Shown: one piece after another, positions 19,829-26,518 of the stretch | Layout: each line of letters opens with the position of its first letter | How positions within the stretch are numbered: position 1 is the first letter of the stretch | Source of the DNA: a virus | Direction: 5' to 3' (one strand) | IMG/VR virus record: IMGVR_UViG_3300004806_000028 | Span: 1-57,573 of that record | DNA length: 57,573 bases | The notes under the pieces: generated by a model | What the model was told of the DNA's origin: nothing | Database searches by the model: none | The model's input: only the letters and a program-made list of their open reading frames with translations | Position numbers and translations under genes: made by a program

Positions 19829-19834
19829 TTTTTG

Positions 19835-19862
19835 TTGACTTTTTGTTGATTTTTTATATATT
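19835..19862 (+). promoter_or_regulatory. Sigma70-like promoter of the gene at 19869
   Basis: TTGACT (19835-19840), 16-base spacer, TATATT (19857-19862). The -10 box ends 6 bases before the ATG, so transcription would start at or next to the A of the ATG. Confidence 0.55.
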
Positions 19863-19868
19863 ATATTA

Positions 19869-20135
19869 ATGATTAAAGAACTTTTTACTCCGATTCCTAA
19901 AAAAAGGGGAATTTACGCATTCACAAGAAATAAACGAGGCGAATTTTTGATATATATAGAAAACGATGATTTATGTTATAACTTCATGCAACTACCCGAT
20001 AGATTTCCAATATCTCTTAGTAAAAAAACCTTCGAATCTTCTATTTCAACTAAACTTTTAGAATATATAGAACAATTACCAGAAGATGTGTATACTGTAT
20101 GTATTGCTAATTTAGATAATAAAAATTCTAAATAA
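19869..20135 (+). CDS. Small protein of unknown function
   Basis: This 88-residue basic protein begins MIKELFTPIPKKRGIYAFTR and continues with alternating strands and a helix (SISTKLLEYIEQLPEDVY). No motif was recognised. It is the first of a series of small genes after the baseplate block and has a sigma70-like promoter directly abutting its ATG, suggesting early expression, unlike the virion genes upstream. No Shine-Dalgarno. Confidence 0.6.
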   Translation: MIKELFTPIPKKRGIYAFTRNKRGEFLIYIENDDLCYNFMQLPDRFPISLSKKTFESSISTKLLEYIEQLPEDVYTVCIANLDNKNSK

Positions 20136-20147
20136 CAAAAAATATAA

Positions 20148-20176
20148 TTGACTTAGTATAGATTTTCTGGCATACT
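20148..20176 (+). promoter_or_regulatory. Possible sigma70-like promoter of the gene at 20184
   Basis: TTGACT (20148-20153), 17-base spacer, CATACT (20171-20176), ending 7 bases before the ATG. The -10 match is weak, but the placement relative to the ATG repeats that of the other early-type promoters. Confidence 0.4.
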
Positions 20177-20183
20177 ATAAATT

Positions 20184-20456
20184 ATGAATAAAAACGAGAC
20201 GGATACGACAACAAAACCATCTAACATAAACATATCCAAACTTAGTGATTATGAGATAAGCAGATGGGCAGCATTGCAAGAAGCTATGGAAATAATTGGT
20301 GATAAATGTGATGAAAGGAATATAGATTTCGAAACAGTTGAACTAAAACCCCTAGAAATTTTAAAATATGTGGATAATGCTTCGGATGTTATATATTATC
20401 AAAACTTCAAATCTTCACCAATTAACATTTCGAAAACATATAAAAACAAACCTTGA
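20184..20456 (+). CDS. Small protein of unknown function
   Basis: This is a 90-residue protein. A polar N-terminus is followed by ISKLSDYEISRWAALQEAME and a helical, acidic middle, then a short basic C-terminus (KTYKNKP). It has no membrane segment or known motif. It lies between two other small genes, each with its own start signal. The sigma70-like promoter just upstream suggests early expression. Confidence 0.55.
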   Translation: MNKNETDTTTKPSNINISKLSDYEISRWAALQEAMEIIGDKCDERNIDFETVELKPLEILKYVDNASDVIYYQNFKSSPINISKTYKNKP

Positions 20457-20475
20457 TATATTGTAGTTCATTACA

Positions 20476-20481
20476 TAAATA
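20476..20481 (+). promoter_or_regulatory. Late-type promoter core for 20487-20969
   Basis: CATAAATAAG; the TAAATA core ends exactly 5 bases before the ATG at 20487. Confidence 0.55.
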
Positions 20482-20486
20482 AGGTT

Positions 20487-20969
20487 ATGTTTGAAAAAAT
20501 CAAATCGTTCTTTGTAAGTTTAGAATTTAAAATTCTAAGCGTTTCTATATTACTTACATTATTTGTTGCATCTTGCATTTCTTATGGTATATATTTATGG
20601 AAAGGTGTATTTTGGCCTCCATTTTTCATAACTATAGGAATACAATATGTTGGGTTTATTGTTATTAATAGTATAATACAAAAAAAAGAATTTATATCTA
20701 TGTCTAAATTAGAGAATGAGACATTAGAGACACTTTCTAAGATTTCTATACAAGTGCAGTGTGCGTATTGTAAGAAAAATAATATAGTTCCAGTATTTTT
20801 AAATAGAGACAATAGATTTCCTTGTGAACATTGTGGTCAGGTTAATGGAATTAAATTACAATTCTTTACCACACAATTAACGACACCCATAGAAACTACA
20901 AAGAATCCTTTAGAAAATATAGTTGCTAAAATTTCAGACACTCCAAATCAAATACAAGAGCCTTTGTAA
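20487..20969 (+). CDS. Membrane protein with cytoplasmic-type zinc ribbon
   Basis: This is a 160-residue protein. Two hydrophobic segments (about 15-38 and 42-64) form a membrane hairpin. A charged linker follows, then a four-cysteine zinc ribbon (CAYC at 92-95 and CEHC at 113-116) and a Thr/Pro-rich tail. The short N-terminus and positive residues suggest both ends face the cytoplasm. The function is unknown; a membrane-tethered nucleic-acid or protein binder, for example in lysis control or host takeover, is possible. A late-type promoter motif sits 5 bases before the ATG. The 3' end overlaps the convergent gene at 20926-21195 by 44 bases. Confidence 0.6.
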   Translation: MFEKIKSFFVSLEFKILSVSILLTLFVASCISYGIYLWKGVFWPPFFITIGIQYVGFIVINSIIQKKEFISMSKLENETLETLSKISIQVQCAYCKKNNIVPVFLNRDNRFPCEHCGQVNGIKLQFFTTQLTTPIETTKNPLENIVAKISDTPNQIQEPL

Positions 20970-21195
20970 CCCCTAATAACGTATTAATTTTAAACGACAT
21001 ATGGTTTAGTAATTTTTTACGTTTTGATATTGTATTCACTGCATTTTTAACCTTTGCTTGATGTATACGTTCCTTTATACTGTTAAGTTTGAAGTATATT
21101 TCTGCTAATTCTTCGTCAATGTTTTCTAATGGGAAAGGTGCGCGTTTTTTTGCTTTCCCTTCGTGACTCTGTAGCTCTAAATTATCAAATTCCAT
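20926..21195 (-). CDS. Small helical protein of unknown function
   Basis: This 89-residue, highly charged, mostly helical protein begins MEFDNLELQSHEGKAKKRAP and continues with a probable coiled coil (ELAEIYFKLNSIKERIHQAK, then VNTISKRKKLLNHMSFKIN). The 3' end overlaps the convergent membrane-protein gene by 44 bases, which is unusual for this genome. In favour of a real gene, a CTAAATAGTG late-type motif lies exactly 5 bases before its ATG, back to back with the promoter of the next plus-strand gene. Confidence 0.55.
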   Translation of the reverse strand: MEFDNLELQSHEGKAKKRAPFPLENIDEELAEIYFKLNSIKERIHQAKVKNAVNTISKRKKLLNHMSFKINTLLGVTKALVFDLECLKF

Positions 21196-21200
21196 ATCAC

Positions 21201-21206
21201 TATTTA
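21201..21206 (-). promoter_or_regulatory. Late-type promoter core for 20926-21195
   Basis: CTAAATAGTG on the minus strand, core ending 5 bases before the ATG at 21195. Confidence 0.5.
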
Positions 21207-21252
21207 GCGTTTATTTAAATATTATCTCATTTGTTTTATTTTTAAGTTGGGA

Positions 21253-21258
21253 TAAATA
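21253..21258 (+). promoter_or_regulatory. Late-type promoter core for 21264-21650
   Basis: GATAAATAGT on the plus strand, core ending exactly 5 bases before the ATG at 21264. Confidence 0.55.
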
Positions 21259-21263
21259 GTTTT

Positions 21264-21650
21264 ATGTCGATTATTAGTAAATTACAGAAAAAGTGTAAAC
21301 CTGATGATCCGCGTCCGTTTAAATTGACAAAACCCGAAGTTTTGAAGTATTTTACGTTATTATATAAACAATTAGATAATGTTGATTATATAGTTTTTAG
21401 AAAACTAAGAACAAATTGGGGATATTTTGTTACATTACCAGCAAAAAATGTTTCATATATAGAACTCGATCCTAGAGAACCTATATTACCAACACTTGTA
21501 CATGAACTTATACATTCATTATTGCCAGAATTGAGTGAAAATGAAGTATTATCCTTGGAAGCCTCATTAATAAACCGATTGACGATTAGACAATATAGAA
21601 AATTGCTTGAAAAGGCTTTACCAAAAATAAAATTTAAGAAACTCCAATAA
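21264..21650 (+). CDS. Putative zinc metallopeptidase (HExxH, zincin-like)
   Basis: This is a 128-residue protein. HELIH at residues 80-84 is a zincin HExxH motif set in a helix after a strand (YIELDPREPILPTLVHELIH). A helix with Glu residues follows (ELSENEVLSLEASL, about 89-103) that could supply the third zinc ligand. The N-terminal half is basic with short strands, as in minimal SprT/ImmA-type domains. The substrate is unknown; phage proteins of this type may cleave repressors or assembly proteins. It starts 5 bases after a late-type motif and is followed 1 base later by a small gene. Catalysis is inferred from the motif alone. Confidence 0.6.
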   Translation: MSIISKLQKKCKPDDPRPFKLTKPEVLKYFTLLYKQLDNVDYIVFRKLRTNWGYFVTLPAKNVSYIELDPREPILPTLVHELIHSLLPELSENEVLSLEASLINRLTIRQYRKLLEKALPKIKFKKLQ

Positions 21651-21651
21651 T

Positions 21652-21822
21652 ATGAAATTTGAAATATTAGATATAGATAAAAATAGCGAAGATACATGCT
21701 CACTACAAATAATATACGATAAGGAGTTTGAAAATGTGGTATGTAAACACTATAAAAAACAAAAAGTCACAAAATTAGATGTTGAAAATTATGTGTATTT
21801 TGTTTTAGAAGGTTTGAAATAA
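21652..21822 (+). CDS. Very small protein of unknown function
   Basis: A 56-residue reading frame starting MKFEILDIDKNSEDTCSLQI and ending VYFVLEGLK. It begins 1 base after the stop of the HExxH gene (TAATATG) and its own TAA ends exactly where the stop of the convergent exonuclease gene begins, so it fills the space completely. It has a strand-rich pattern with two cysteines and a Lys-rich stretch. The tight fit on both sides and regular amino-acid composition support a real gene co-expressed with the upstream metallopeptidase-like gene. Confidence 0.55.
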   Translation: MKFEILDIDKNSEDTCSLQIIYDKEFENVVCKHYKKQKVTKLDVENYVYFVLEGLK

Positions 21823-22722
21823 TTACAAATCATGCAAAATATTGAGTAATTTATCCTTATGTTCAAATACGTCCTTCCATTCATTAATCTTTCGAGAGAA
21901 TTGTAAAAATCCGTTGTTATCACATTTTTTCTCAAATTCTGATAGTTTTGGTGTTATGTTTTGGGTTTGCTCTATGAATTGTTGTTGATAACATTCCACT
22001 TCACCAATTTCTTTTGTGAAAGAATCTGATAAATCCATTATCTTTAAATTTTTCTGGAATATTGCTAGTTCTTCTGGTGATAATTCTTCGGAAATTGCAG
22101 CTAACCCTAAAGTCGCAAATTTTTTACTTTTTTGCTTTCCATATCCGTATATACCTTCAACATTATCTGAAGTGTCTCCCAATAATGCTTTGTAATATAA
22201 ATAATTCTTAATATCAACTCCGATAGTATCTTCAAATGTTAACGCTGTTGTGTCAACTCTCTTTATTGGATTGTATATGATAGTGTTTGCAGATACTAAT
22301 TGCAATAGGTCTTTATCCATAGACACAATAATATTCGTTCCATCTTTATTGTTTTGTGTCAACCAACTAATAACATCGTCTGCTTCCAAAACATATGGAT
22401 ATAATTGATACACACCAAGAAGCTTTATCCATTCTACTAATTTATCGTGACATTCATGCACCTGTTCAGTTCTGGTTTTATCTCTCTGTATTTTATATAC
22501 ATTTCCTGTTAATTCTTTTCTGAAGTTTGTTGATGGGTATTTTATTTTTTTATCCCAAGTTATCCATGTTTCATCAGGTTTAAATCTATCGACTGTAGTT
22601 TTTAGGGATTTTAAAAAAATAAATATTGTCCCTATTCTATCAAATACGTCTTTTTTGTTGTTAGCGATCCAATATGCTCTATGTAAAGCATTTGATCCAT
22701 CTATTATTAATCTTTTTTTCAT
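21823..22722 (-). CDS. 5'-3' exonuclease / flap endonuclease (RNase H-like, T4 Rnh family)
   Basis: This is a 299-residue member of the FEN/PIN nuclease superfamily; T4 Rnh has 305 residues. Acidic metal-binding motifs are visible in order: LIIDGSN (D8), the central YVLEADDVISW cluster, IIVSMDKDLLQL, and ALLGDTSDNVEGIYGYGKQK with the helix-hairpin-helix that follows GDTSDN. It removes RNA primers and flaps during lagging-strand synthesis. It has a sigma70-like promoter (TTGATT, 16-base spacer, TAGAAT) ending 6 bases before the ATG, the same design as the clamp-loader promoter. It is flanked on both sides by convergent or divergent genes, so it is monocistronic. Confidence 0.9.
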   Translation of the reverse strand: MKKRLIIDGSNALHRAYWIANNKKDVFDRIGTIFIFLKSLKTTVDRFKPDETWITWDKKIKYPSTNFRKELTGNVYKIQRDKTRTEQVHECHDKLVEWIKLLGVYQLYPYVLEADDVISWLTQNNKDGTNIIVSMDKDLLQLVSANTIIYNPIKRVDTTALTFEDTIGVDIKNYLYYKALLGDTSDNVEGIYGYGKQKSKKFATLGLAAISEELSPEELAIFQKNLKIMDLSDSFTKEIGEVECYQQQFIEQTQNITPKLSEFEKKCDNNGFLQFSRKINEWKDVFEHKDKLLNILHDL

Positions 22723-22728
22723 ACACCG

Positions 22729-22756
22729 ATTCTATCATGTATAATAATAAAATCAA
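22729..22756 (-). promoter_or_regulatory. Sigma70-like promoter of the exonuclease
   Basis: On the minus strand: TTGATT (22751-22756), 16-base spacer, TAGAAT (22729-22734), ending 6 bases before the ATG at 22722. Confidence 0.6.
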
Positions 22757-22805
22757 ATATGTATATTTTAGTTGAATTTTTTAAACGATAGTATAAATTA
22801 ATAAT

Positions 22806-23075
22806 ATGGAACCTAAAGTTTATAAAGTATCCGCAGCACAAGTAGGAAGCGAAGACATTTCACAATTTTTAAGAACTGCTATTGCTAGAGAGTTTGGAAA
22901 TAAAGAATATTTTATTGGAAACGAGACAACGATAGATAGAATAGACCCACAAACTCGTAAAATGCAAAAAGTCCGAGCATTTTTAGTCGAATCTGTCGGA
23001 ACTTCTACTACAATATATTTTGATATTACGGATGTTACTGCTGCTCGATCCTCGAATAATTCTTGGGGGCTTTAA
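22806..23075 (+). CDS. Small protein of unknown function
   Basis: This is an 89-residue protein: MEPKVYKVSAAQVGSEDISQ, then an FLRTAIAREFGNKEYFIGNE region and beta strands to the end (TTIYFDITDVTAARSS). No motif was recognised. TATAAATT, a near match to the late motif, lies 6 bases before the ATG. Its TAA stop shares a TTAA palindrome with the stop of the convergent gp14-like gene. The pattern is of a small folded alpha/beta protein. Confidence 0.6.
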   Translation: MEPKVYKVSAAQVGSEDISQFLRTAIAREFGNKEYFIGNETTIDRIDPQTRKMQKVRAFLVESVGTSTTIYFDITDVTAARSSNNSWGL

Positions 23076-23758
23076 TAGTTCCCATATGGACTAGATAACG
23101 TATTCTGATTGTAGTCGAATAATTTAGCACCTTCGATATCAGCATTTGATGCATTTGGAGATGGTGTGATTTCTTCAGGATTAGAACCACCCGACAATCT
23201 ACCAAATGCAGTAGTATCGTTAACTTGATTATTAAGAGGTTCTGCATGAACACCAGATTCGAAACTGTATTCGAATCTCTTACATTTAATGTAAAAAACA
23301 TAATGTCCCAATAATCTATTAGTCATTGGAAGATATTCATCATCTCTTTCTGTGATTTCATATATGGGTGCTCCCCTTCCATTTGGTCTATCTCCATATC
23401 CCCCATATTCAGACAATTCAATTAAATCACCTGCTTTTGGTTCTGTTCCTGGGCCAAAATTCTCATAAAAACTTGATATATGTATTACCGCAGTCATATC
23501 ACAATCTGCCATAACACCAAATTTTGATAATAAAATTGAATCGTTAGTGATATTTGTTACCATTATAATCTTTCCAGCACTTAAGAATTTCGCAGTTGGG
23601 TCTTCTCCGTATATAAAATCTTGAGAAGTTAACGTATATCCATTAGTATAATAATTCGTTTCGGTTCCGTAATGTTCAATTTGTTCTTTCCACCATAGAC
23701 TAAAATTATTACGCTCGTTTGCGTTAATATCTTTATTTAAATAACGAACTTTATCCAT
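23072..23758 (-). CDS. gp14: Neck protein gp14-like (head completion)
   Basis: This 228-residue protein is similar in length and order of motifs to T4 gp14 (256). DFIYGEDPTAKF matches the LIFGED motif of gp14; then a LLSKFGVMADCDMTAVIHIS region, EPKAGDLIELSEYG (compare the EPKEGDLIYFP of gp14), PIYEITERDDEY, a KCKRFEYS strand, and a C-terminus NTLSSPYGNY resembling the SFESSPFDND ending of gp14. gp14 joins the portal vertex after packaging, makes the neck with gp13 and gives the tail its docking site. A late-type motif lies 6 bases before the ATG. The gene is followed on the other strand by a small convergent gene. Confidence 0.72.
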   Translation of the reverse strand: MDKVRYLNKDINANERNNFSLWWKEQIEHYGTETNYYTNGYTLTSQDFIYGEDPTAKFLSAGKIIMVTNITNDSILLSKFGVMADCDMTAVIHISSFYENFGPGTEPKAGDLIELSEYGGYGDRPNGRGAPIYEITERDDEYLPMTNRLLGHYVFYIKCKRFEYSFESGVHAEPLNNQVNDTTAFGRLSGGSNPEEITPSPNASNADIEGAKLFDYNQNTLSSPYGNY

Positions 23759-23764
23759 ATATAT

Positions 23765-23770
23765 TATTTA
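23765..23770 (-). promoter_or_regulatory. Late-type promoter core for the gp14-like gene
   Basis: TTAAATAATA on the minus strand; TAAATA core ends 6 bases before the ATG at 23758. It lies directly after the terminator of the upstream gene. Confidence 0.6.
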
Positions 23771-23773
23771 ACG

Positions 23774-23807
23774 AAAAAACCCGCTCATCATAACAATGAG
23801 CGGGTTT
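23774..23807 (-). terminator. Rho-independent terminator after the Glu-rich protein gene
   Basis: Perfect 12-base stem (23777-23788 with 23796-23807, AAACCCGCTCAT/ATGAGCGGGTTT), 7-base loop, followed on the minus strand by a run of T. It lies 20 bases past the stop of 23828-24706 and before the gp14-like promoter. Confidence 0.88.
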
Positions 23808-23827
23808 GAATGAACTATATTTTTATT

Positions 23828-24706
23828 TTATTTGAAAAGGTATTCGCCTTTCTTGATTGTTGAAACTGTATTTGCACCTTTTGGGTTCTGTAATTTCTTA
23901 ATGTCAGGATTGAACGCTTTTGGTGTTCCATCTTGTTCGGGGATGTTTCCTTCACTTGCTTTACCACCTTTGGCTTTTCCTAATGTTCCTTTTACTTTAT
24001 TGTCCTTCTTTTGAAGAAGTTGACCTAAACTCTTGCTTAATTCAGAAAGAGTTCCTTTTAAATCTAATGATTCTTCATATGGAGCAGCCTCTTCTTCCTT
24101 TTCAGGTGCTACTTCGGTTTCTTCCTCCTCCTTTTCTTCTTCTTCACCTTCGCCTTCTTCGTGTGCTTCTTCCTCTTCTTCCGCACCAGTAAGTTTAGAA
24201 ATTAAGTCTTGTAATTGAGCAACAACAGCCTTTAAATCATCCGCAACTTGATCTTCACTTTCTTCTGCTTCCTCTTCTCCACCTTCTTCGGTTTCTTCTT
24301 CTGTGGATTTATCGGTATCGTCTCCTAATTCATCACCATATTCATCACCAGCAGAAAGATCATCTTCTACTTTATCCCCATCTATTGCAAAATCATCACC
24401 AAATTCTTCGTTGATAATGCTTTGGAATATTTGGTCGAACGCTTGTGGAATTGCACTTTCTTTCATTTTAGTTGGTTTTCCTTTTACTTGTGACATTTTT
24501 TTGTCTTCAGTTGGTTTTTTGATATCTTTTGATACCTTTTCTGTTGCGCCTTTGGTAGGTTTAGCTTTTGCGGCACCTTCCAATTCTCCCTTGGTGGTTG
24601 CGCCTTTGTTACCTTTTACTGTAGGTGCTGATTTAGCAGAATTCTTTGTTTTTGATTCGCTGATTAACACTTGGTTTGTATAAATGTTTGATAGTTCATT
24701 TTTCAT
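23828..24706 (-). CDS. Glu-rich low-complexity protein, possible prohead core/internal protein
   Basis: This is a 292-residue protein. Residues ~15-85 are Lys/Ala/Thr-rich and basic. A short folded-looking helix follows (AIPQAFDQIFQSIINEEFGD), then ~110-210 is dominated by Glu with an embedded helix (DDLKAVVAQLQDLISKLTG). The C-terminal third is basic and Gly-rich. Its own late-type promoter and a strong terminator make it a single-gene unit, which suggests high late expression. Very acidic or Lys-rich, LxE-containing proteins of T4-like phages (gp67, gp68, internal proteins) form the prohead core and are cut by gp21; that role is inferred only from composition and expression signals. Confidence 0.5.
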   Translation of the reverse strand: MKNELSNIYTNQVLISESKTKNSAKSAPTVKGNKGATTKGELEGAAKAKPTKGATEKVSKDIKKPTEDKKMSQVKGKPTKMKESAIPQAFDQIFQSIINEEFGDDFAIDGDKVEDDLSAGDEYGDELGDDTDKSTEEETEEGGEEEAEESEDQVADDLKAVVAQLQDLISKLTGAEEEEEAHEEGEGEEEEKEEEETEVAPEKEEEAAPYEESLDLKGTLSELSKSLGQLLQKKDNKVKGTLGKAKGGKASEGNIPEQDGTPKAFNPDIKKLQNPKGANTVSTIKKGEYLFK

Positions 24707-24717
24707 AGTTATAATAT

Positions 24718-24723
24718 TATTTA
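24718..24723 (-). promoter_or_regulatory. Late-type promoter core for the Glu-rich protein
   Basis: GATAAATAATA on the minus strand; core ends 11 bases before the ATG at 24706. Confidence 0.55.
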
Positions 24724-24753
24724 TCTCTTTTTGTATCTTTTTTGTTTGTTGTA

Positions 24754-25422
24754 TTAAAAATATCCAATAATTTCTACATTAAATGGGGTATTCACGCAAG
24801 ACATTGGTGTGCAATATCCTGTAGTTATCGATTGTGTATAAAAAAACCTCCAATTCCAAGTGTATAATGCTTGTTTTGGTAACATTATATACGATGCGCC
24901 ATTAAGTGTTGAGATAGGATTTTTTGTGACAGGGATTGTATATCCATTGATTTTGAATTCTGCTGGCGCATCGTGACTATTTACTTGTGATAGATCAACA
25001 TAACTTTGGTCGGAAATATTCGCTCGTAAAATAATATAATTTGCAGTATTTGGAACATTTGTTGGTAGTGTTATGGTTCCAGTATATCCCACAAAAGGAT
25101 ATGCATCATTAGGCATATAACATTGAGTTGATCCTCTTACACTTACCATAGTTCTACTAAACATATTAATAGTCGATGATAGTGATGTAATTCCTGTTGC
25201 GGATACTCCAACTACTGCATTGTTCAATAGATTAGTTATTCCTGATATATTAGTCGAGAAGAGATTTCCTAATGCAGTTATATTAGTAATAATAGAAGAT
25301 GAAATAGAACTAAGATTGCATGTTATGTTATCTAAATTCGTAAAATTGTTGTTTAATATTGGTAATGAATCACCAATACACATAGTTTCTTGTATTTGTT
25401 GTGTTAAATTTAAATTACTCAT
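24754..25422 (-). CDS. Short tail-fibre protein (shared N-terminal module)
   Basis: This is a 222-residue protein. Residues ~10-37 (TMCIGDSLPILNNNFTNLDN) are the N-terminal module common to five short fibre proteins here. A Ser/Thr/Ile-rich, possibly helical stalk follows (~38-90), then a beta-rich C-terminal domain ending ASYIMLPKQALYTWNWRFFY and VEIIGYF. The C-terminus resembles that of the neighbour at 25427-25984 (ILPKNQTYNYSWYF), so the two look like diverged copies. It starts 4 bases after that gene's stop. It is probably a trimeric receptor-binding or baseplate-attached fibre; the binding target is unknown. Confidence 0.5.
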   Translation of the reverse strand: MSNLNLTQQIQETMCIGDSLPILNNNFTNLDNITCNLSSISSSIITNITALGNLFSTNISGITNLLNNAVVGVSATGITSLSSTINMFSRTMVSVRGSTQCYMPNDAYPFVGYTGTITLPTNVPNTANYIILRANISDQSYVDLSQVNSHDAPAEFKINGYTIPVTKNPISTLNGASYIMLPKQALYTWNWRFFYTQSITTGYCTPMSCVNTPFNVEIIGYF

Positions 25423-25426
25423 ATTG

Positions 25427-25984
25427 TTATATATATCCTATCAAATAAATGTTAGAGATTTCTGTTATTCCTATATTATTTTTGAAATACCAAGAATAGT
25501 TATATGTTTGGTTTTTTGGTAGTATGAACTTTGTGACTCCACCAATACCTTCTATAGTAAATAGTATAGAATTATTATAACCAGAAGGTGTTGATGATAT
25601 AGTAGTGCTGAATATCAATAAACTTGCACTAGTGGCGATTTTTGTTGTGTCGTTATATATAGAATTTGGTATTGTAAATGTTTCAATTTGATAGTTTGTA
25701 TTATTTACAAAATCTGCGCTTATACTTGTTAATAATGTTCCGGTTGATGTAATAAGACAAAATTTTGTTCCAATAATTGCGGATAATACCATACTAGTAA
25801 TAATATTATCCGTAGACAATATTGTATTATTAGATTTTAACACTTCACCCGTTAAAAATGTTAGTAATGTGTATAAGTCCGATGAATTAATATCAAGAGA
25901 ACTCATATTGTTATTAATAGTTAGTAACGAGTCTCCAAGATAAGAATTTATGTCTATTAATGATGTAAATCCACAATTGCTCAT
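25427..25984 (-). CDS. Short tail-fibre protein, paralogue of the next gene
   Basis: This 185-residue protein shares the N-terminal module (INSYLGDSLLTINNNMSSLD) and the C-terminal pattern (KFILPKNQTYNYSWYFKNN ... IYLIGYI) with the product of 24754-25422. The middle is Ser/Thr/Ile-rich. It lacks the conserved Cys of the module (Tyr in its place). It lies 3 bases after the collar-domain gene, so three short-fibre genes (25988-26497, this one, 24754-25422) form one operon driven by the late-type promoter at 26508. Confidence 0.5.
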   Translation of the reverse strand: MSNCGFTSLIDINSYLGDSLLTINNNMSSLDINSSDLYTLLTFLTGEVLKSNNTILSTDNIITSMVLSAIIGTKFCLITSTGTLLTSISADFVNNTNYQIETFTIPNSIYNDTTKIATSASLLIFSTTISSTPSGYNNSILFTIEGIGGVTKFILPKNQTYNYSWYFKNNIGITEISNIYLIGYI

Positions 25985-25987
25985 AAT

Positions 25988-26497
25988 TTATACTATCCTC
26001 ATTATGTATGCTAATTTTAAATATGGAGGCATTATGCTAAATGGTTGTCCTCCACCAGTCCATCCAGTAGAACCACCATATCCTTGACGAAGTGCGGGAC
26101 TTCCGTTACCAGAACCAGTTCCGACTCCCCATGCATTATTACCATCTTGGCTATGTTGGTGTGGAGGTATTTGATCTATTGTTAAAGTTGTAGTTGATGA
26201 ACCACCAGAAACTGCTATAGTAGTTGTTGATCCCAATACAAATCTGTCGCGCAAATCTGGTGTCCCGTTAGTTCCATCACAAAGTGCAAAATTAATAAGA
26301 TCAGGAGTGGTACCAACGCCTAAAGTGAAATTTGATAATGATCCAGAATACATTATAATTCCACCAACTGGAATATTTGAACTGTTCTGTAATTCACATA
26401 CAGCAGTTTCCAATGCCGAAAAATTTCCATTAATTTTTACTAATGAATTTCCTACACATTCTGTAGATGCTATAGATTGAACGATTGAACATGCCAT
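25988..26497 (-). CDS. Short tail-fibre protein with tail-collar domain
   Basis: This is a 169-residue protein. The N-terminal module (STECVGNSLVKINGNFSALE) precedes a phage tail-collar domain: GGIIMYSGSL, CDGTNGTPDLRDRFVLGS, the metal-binding IPPHQHS loop, then a Gly-rich segment and the ending IMPPYLKLAYIMRIV. Such domains form the knob of T4 gp12-type short fibres, where His residues bind a metal on the trimer axis and the tip binds the receptor. The short length means knob plus a minimal stalk. It is first in the short-fibre operon. Confidence 0.75.
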   Translation of the reverse strand: MACSIVQSIASTECVGNSLVKINGNFSALETAVCELQNSSNIPVGGIIMYSGSLSNFTLGVGTTPDLINFALCDGTNGTPDLRDRFVLGSTTTIAVSGGSSTTTLTIDQIPPHQHSQDGNNAWGVGTGSGNGSPALRQGYGGSTGWTGGGQPFSIMPPYLKLAYIMRIV

Positions 26498-26507
26498 ATA
26501 TTTGTAT

Positions 26508-26513
26508 TATTTA
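26508..26513 (-). promoter_or_regulatory. Late-type promoter core for the short-fibre operon
   Basis: CGATAAATAATA on the minus strand; core ends 10 bases before the ATG at 26497. Confidence 0.55.
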
Positions 26514-26518
26514 TCGTA

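Noticed and set aside
23920-24192. Open frame antisense to the Glu-rich gene (Leu/Pro/Ser-rich)
   Set aside because: It is the mirror of Glu codons (GAA/GAG read as TTC/CTC) and has no start signal; a shadow of 23828-24706.
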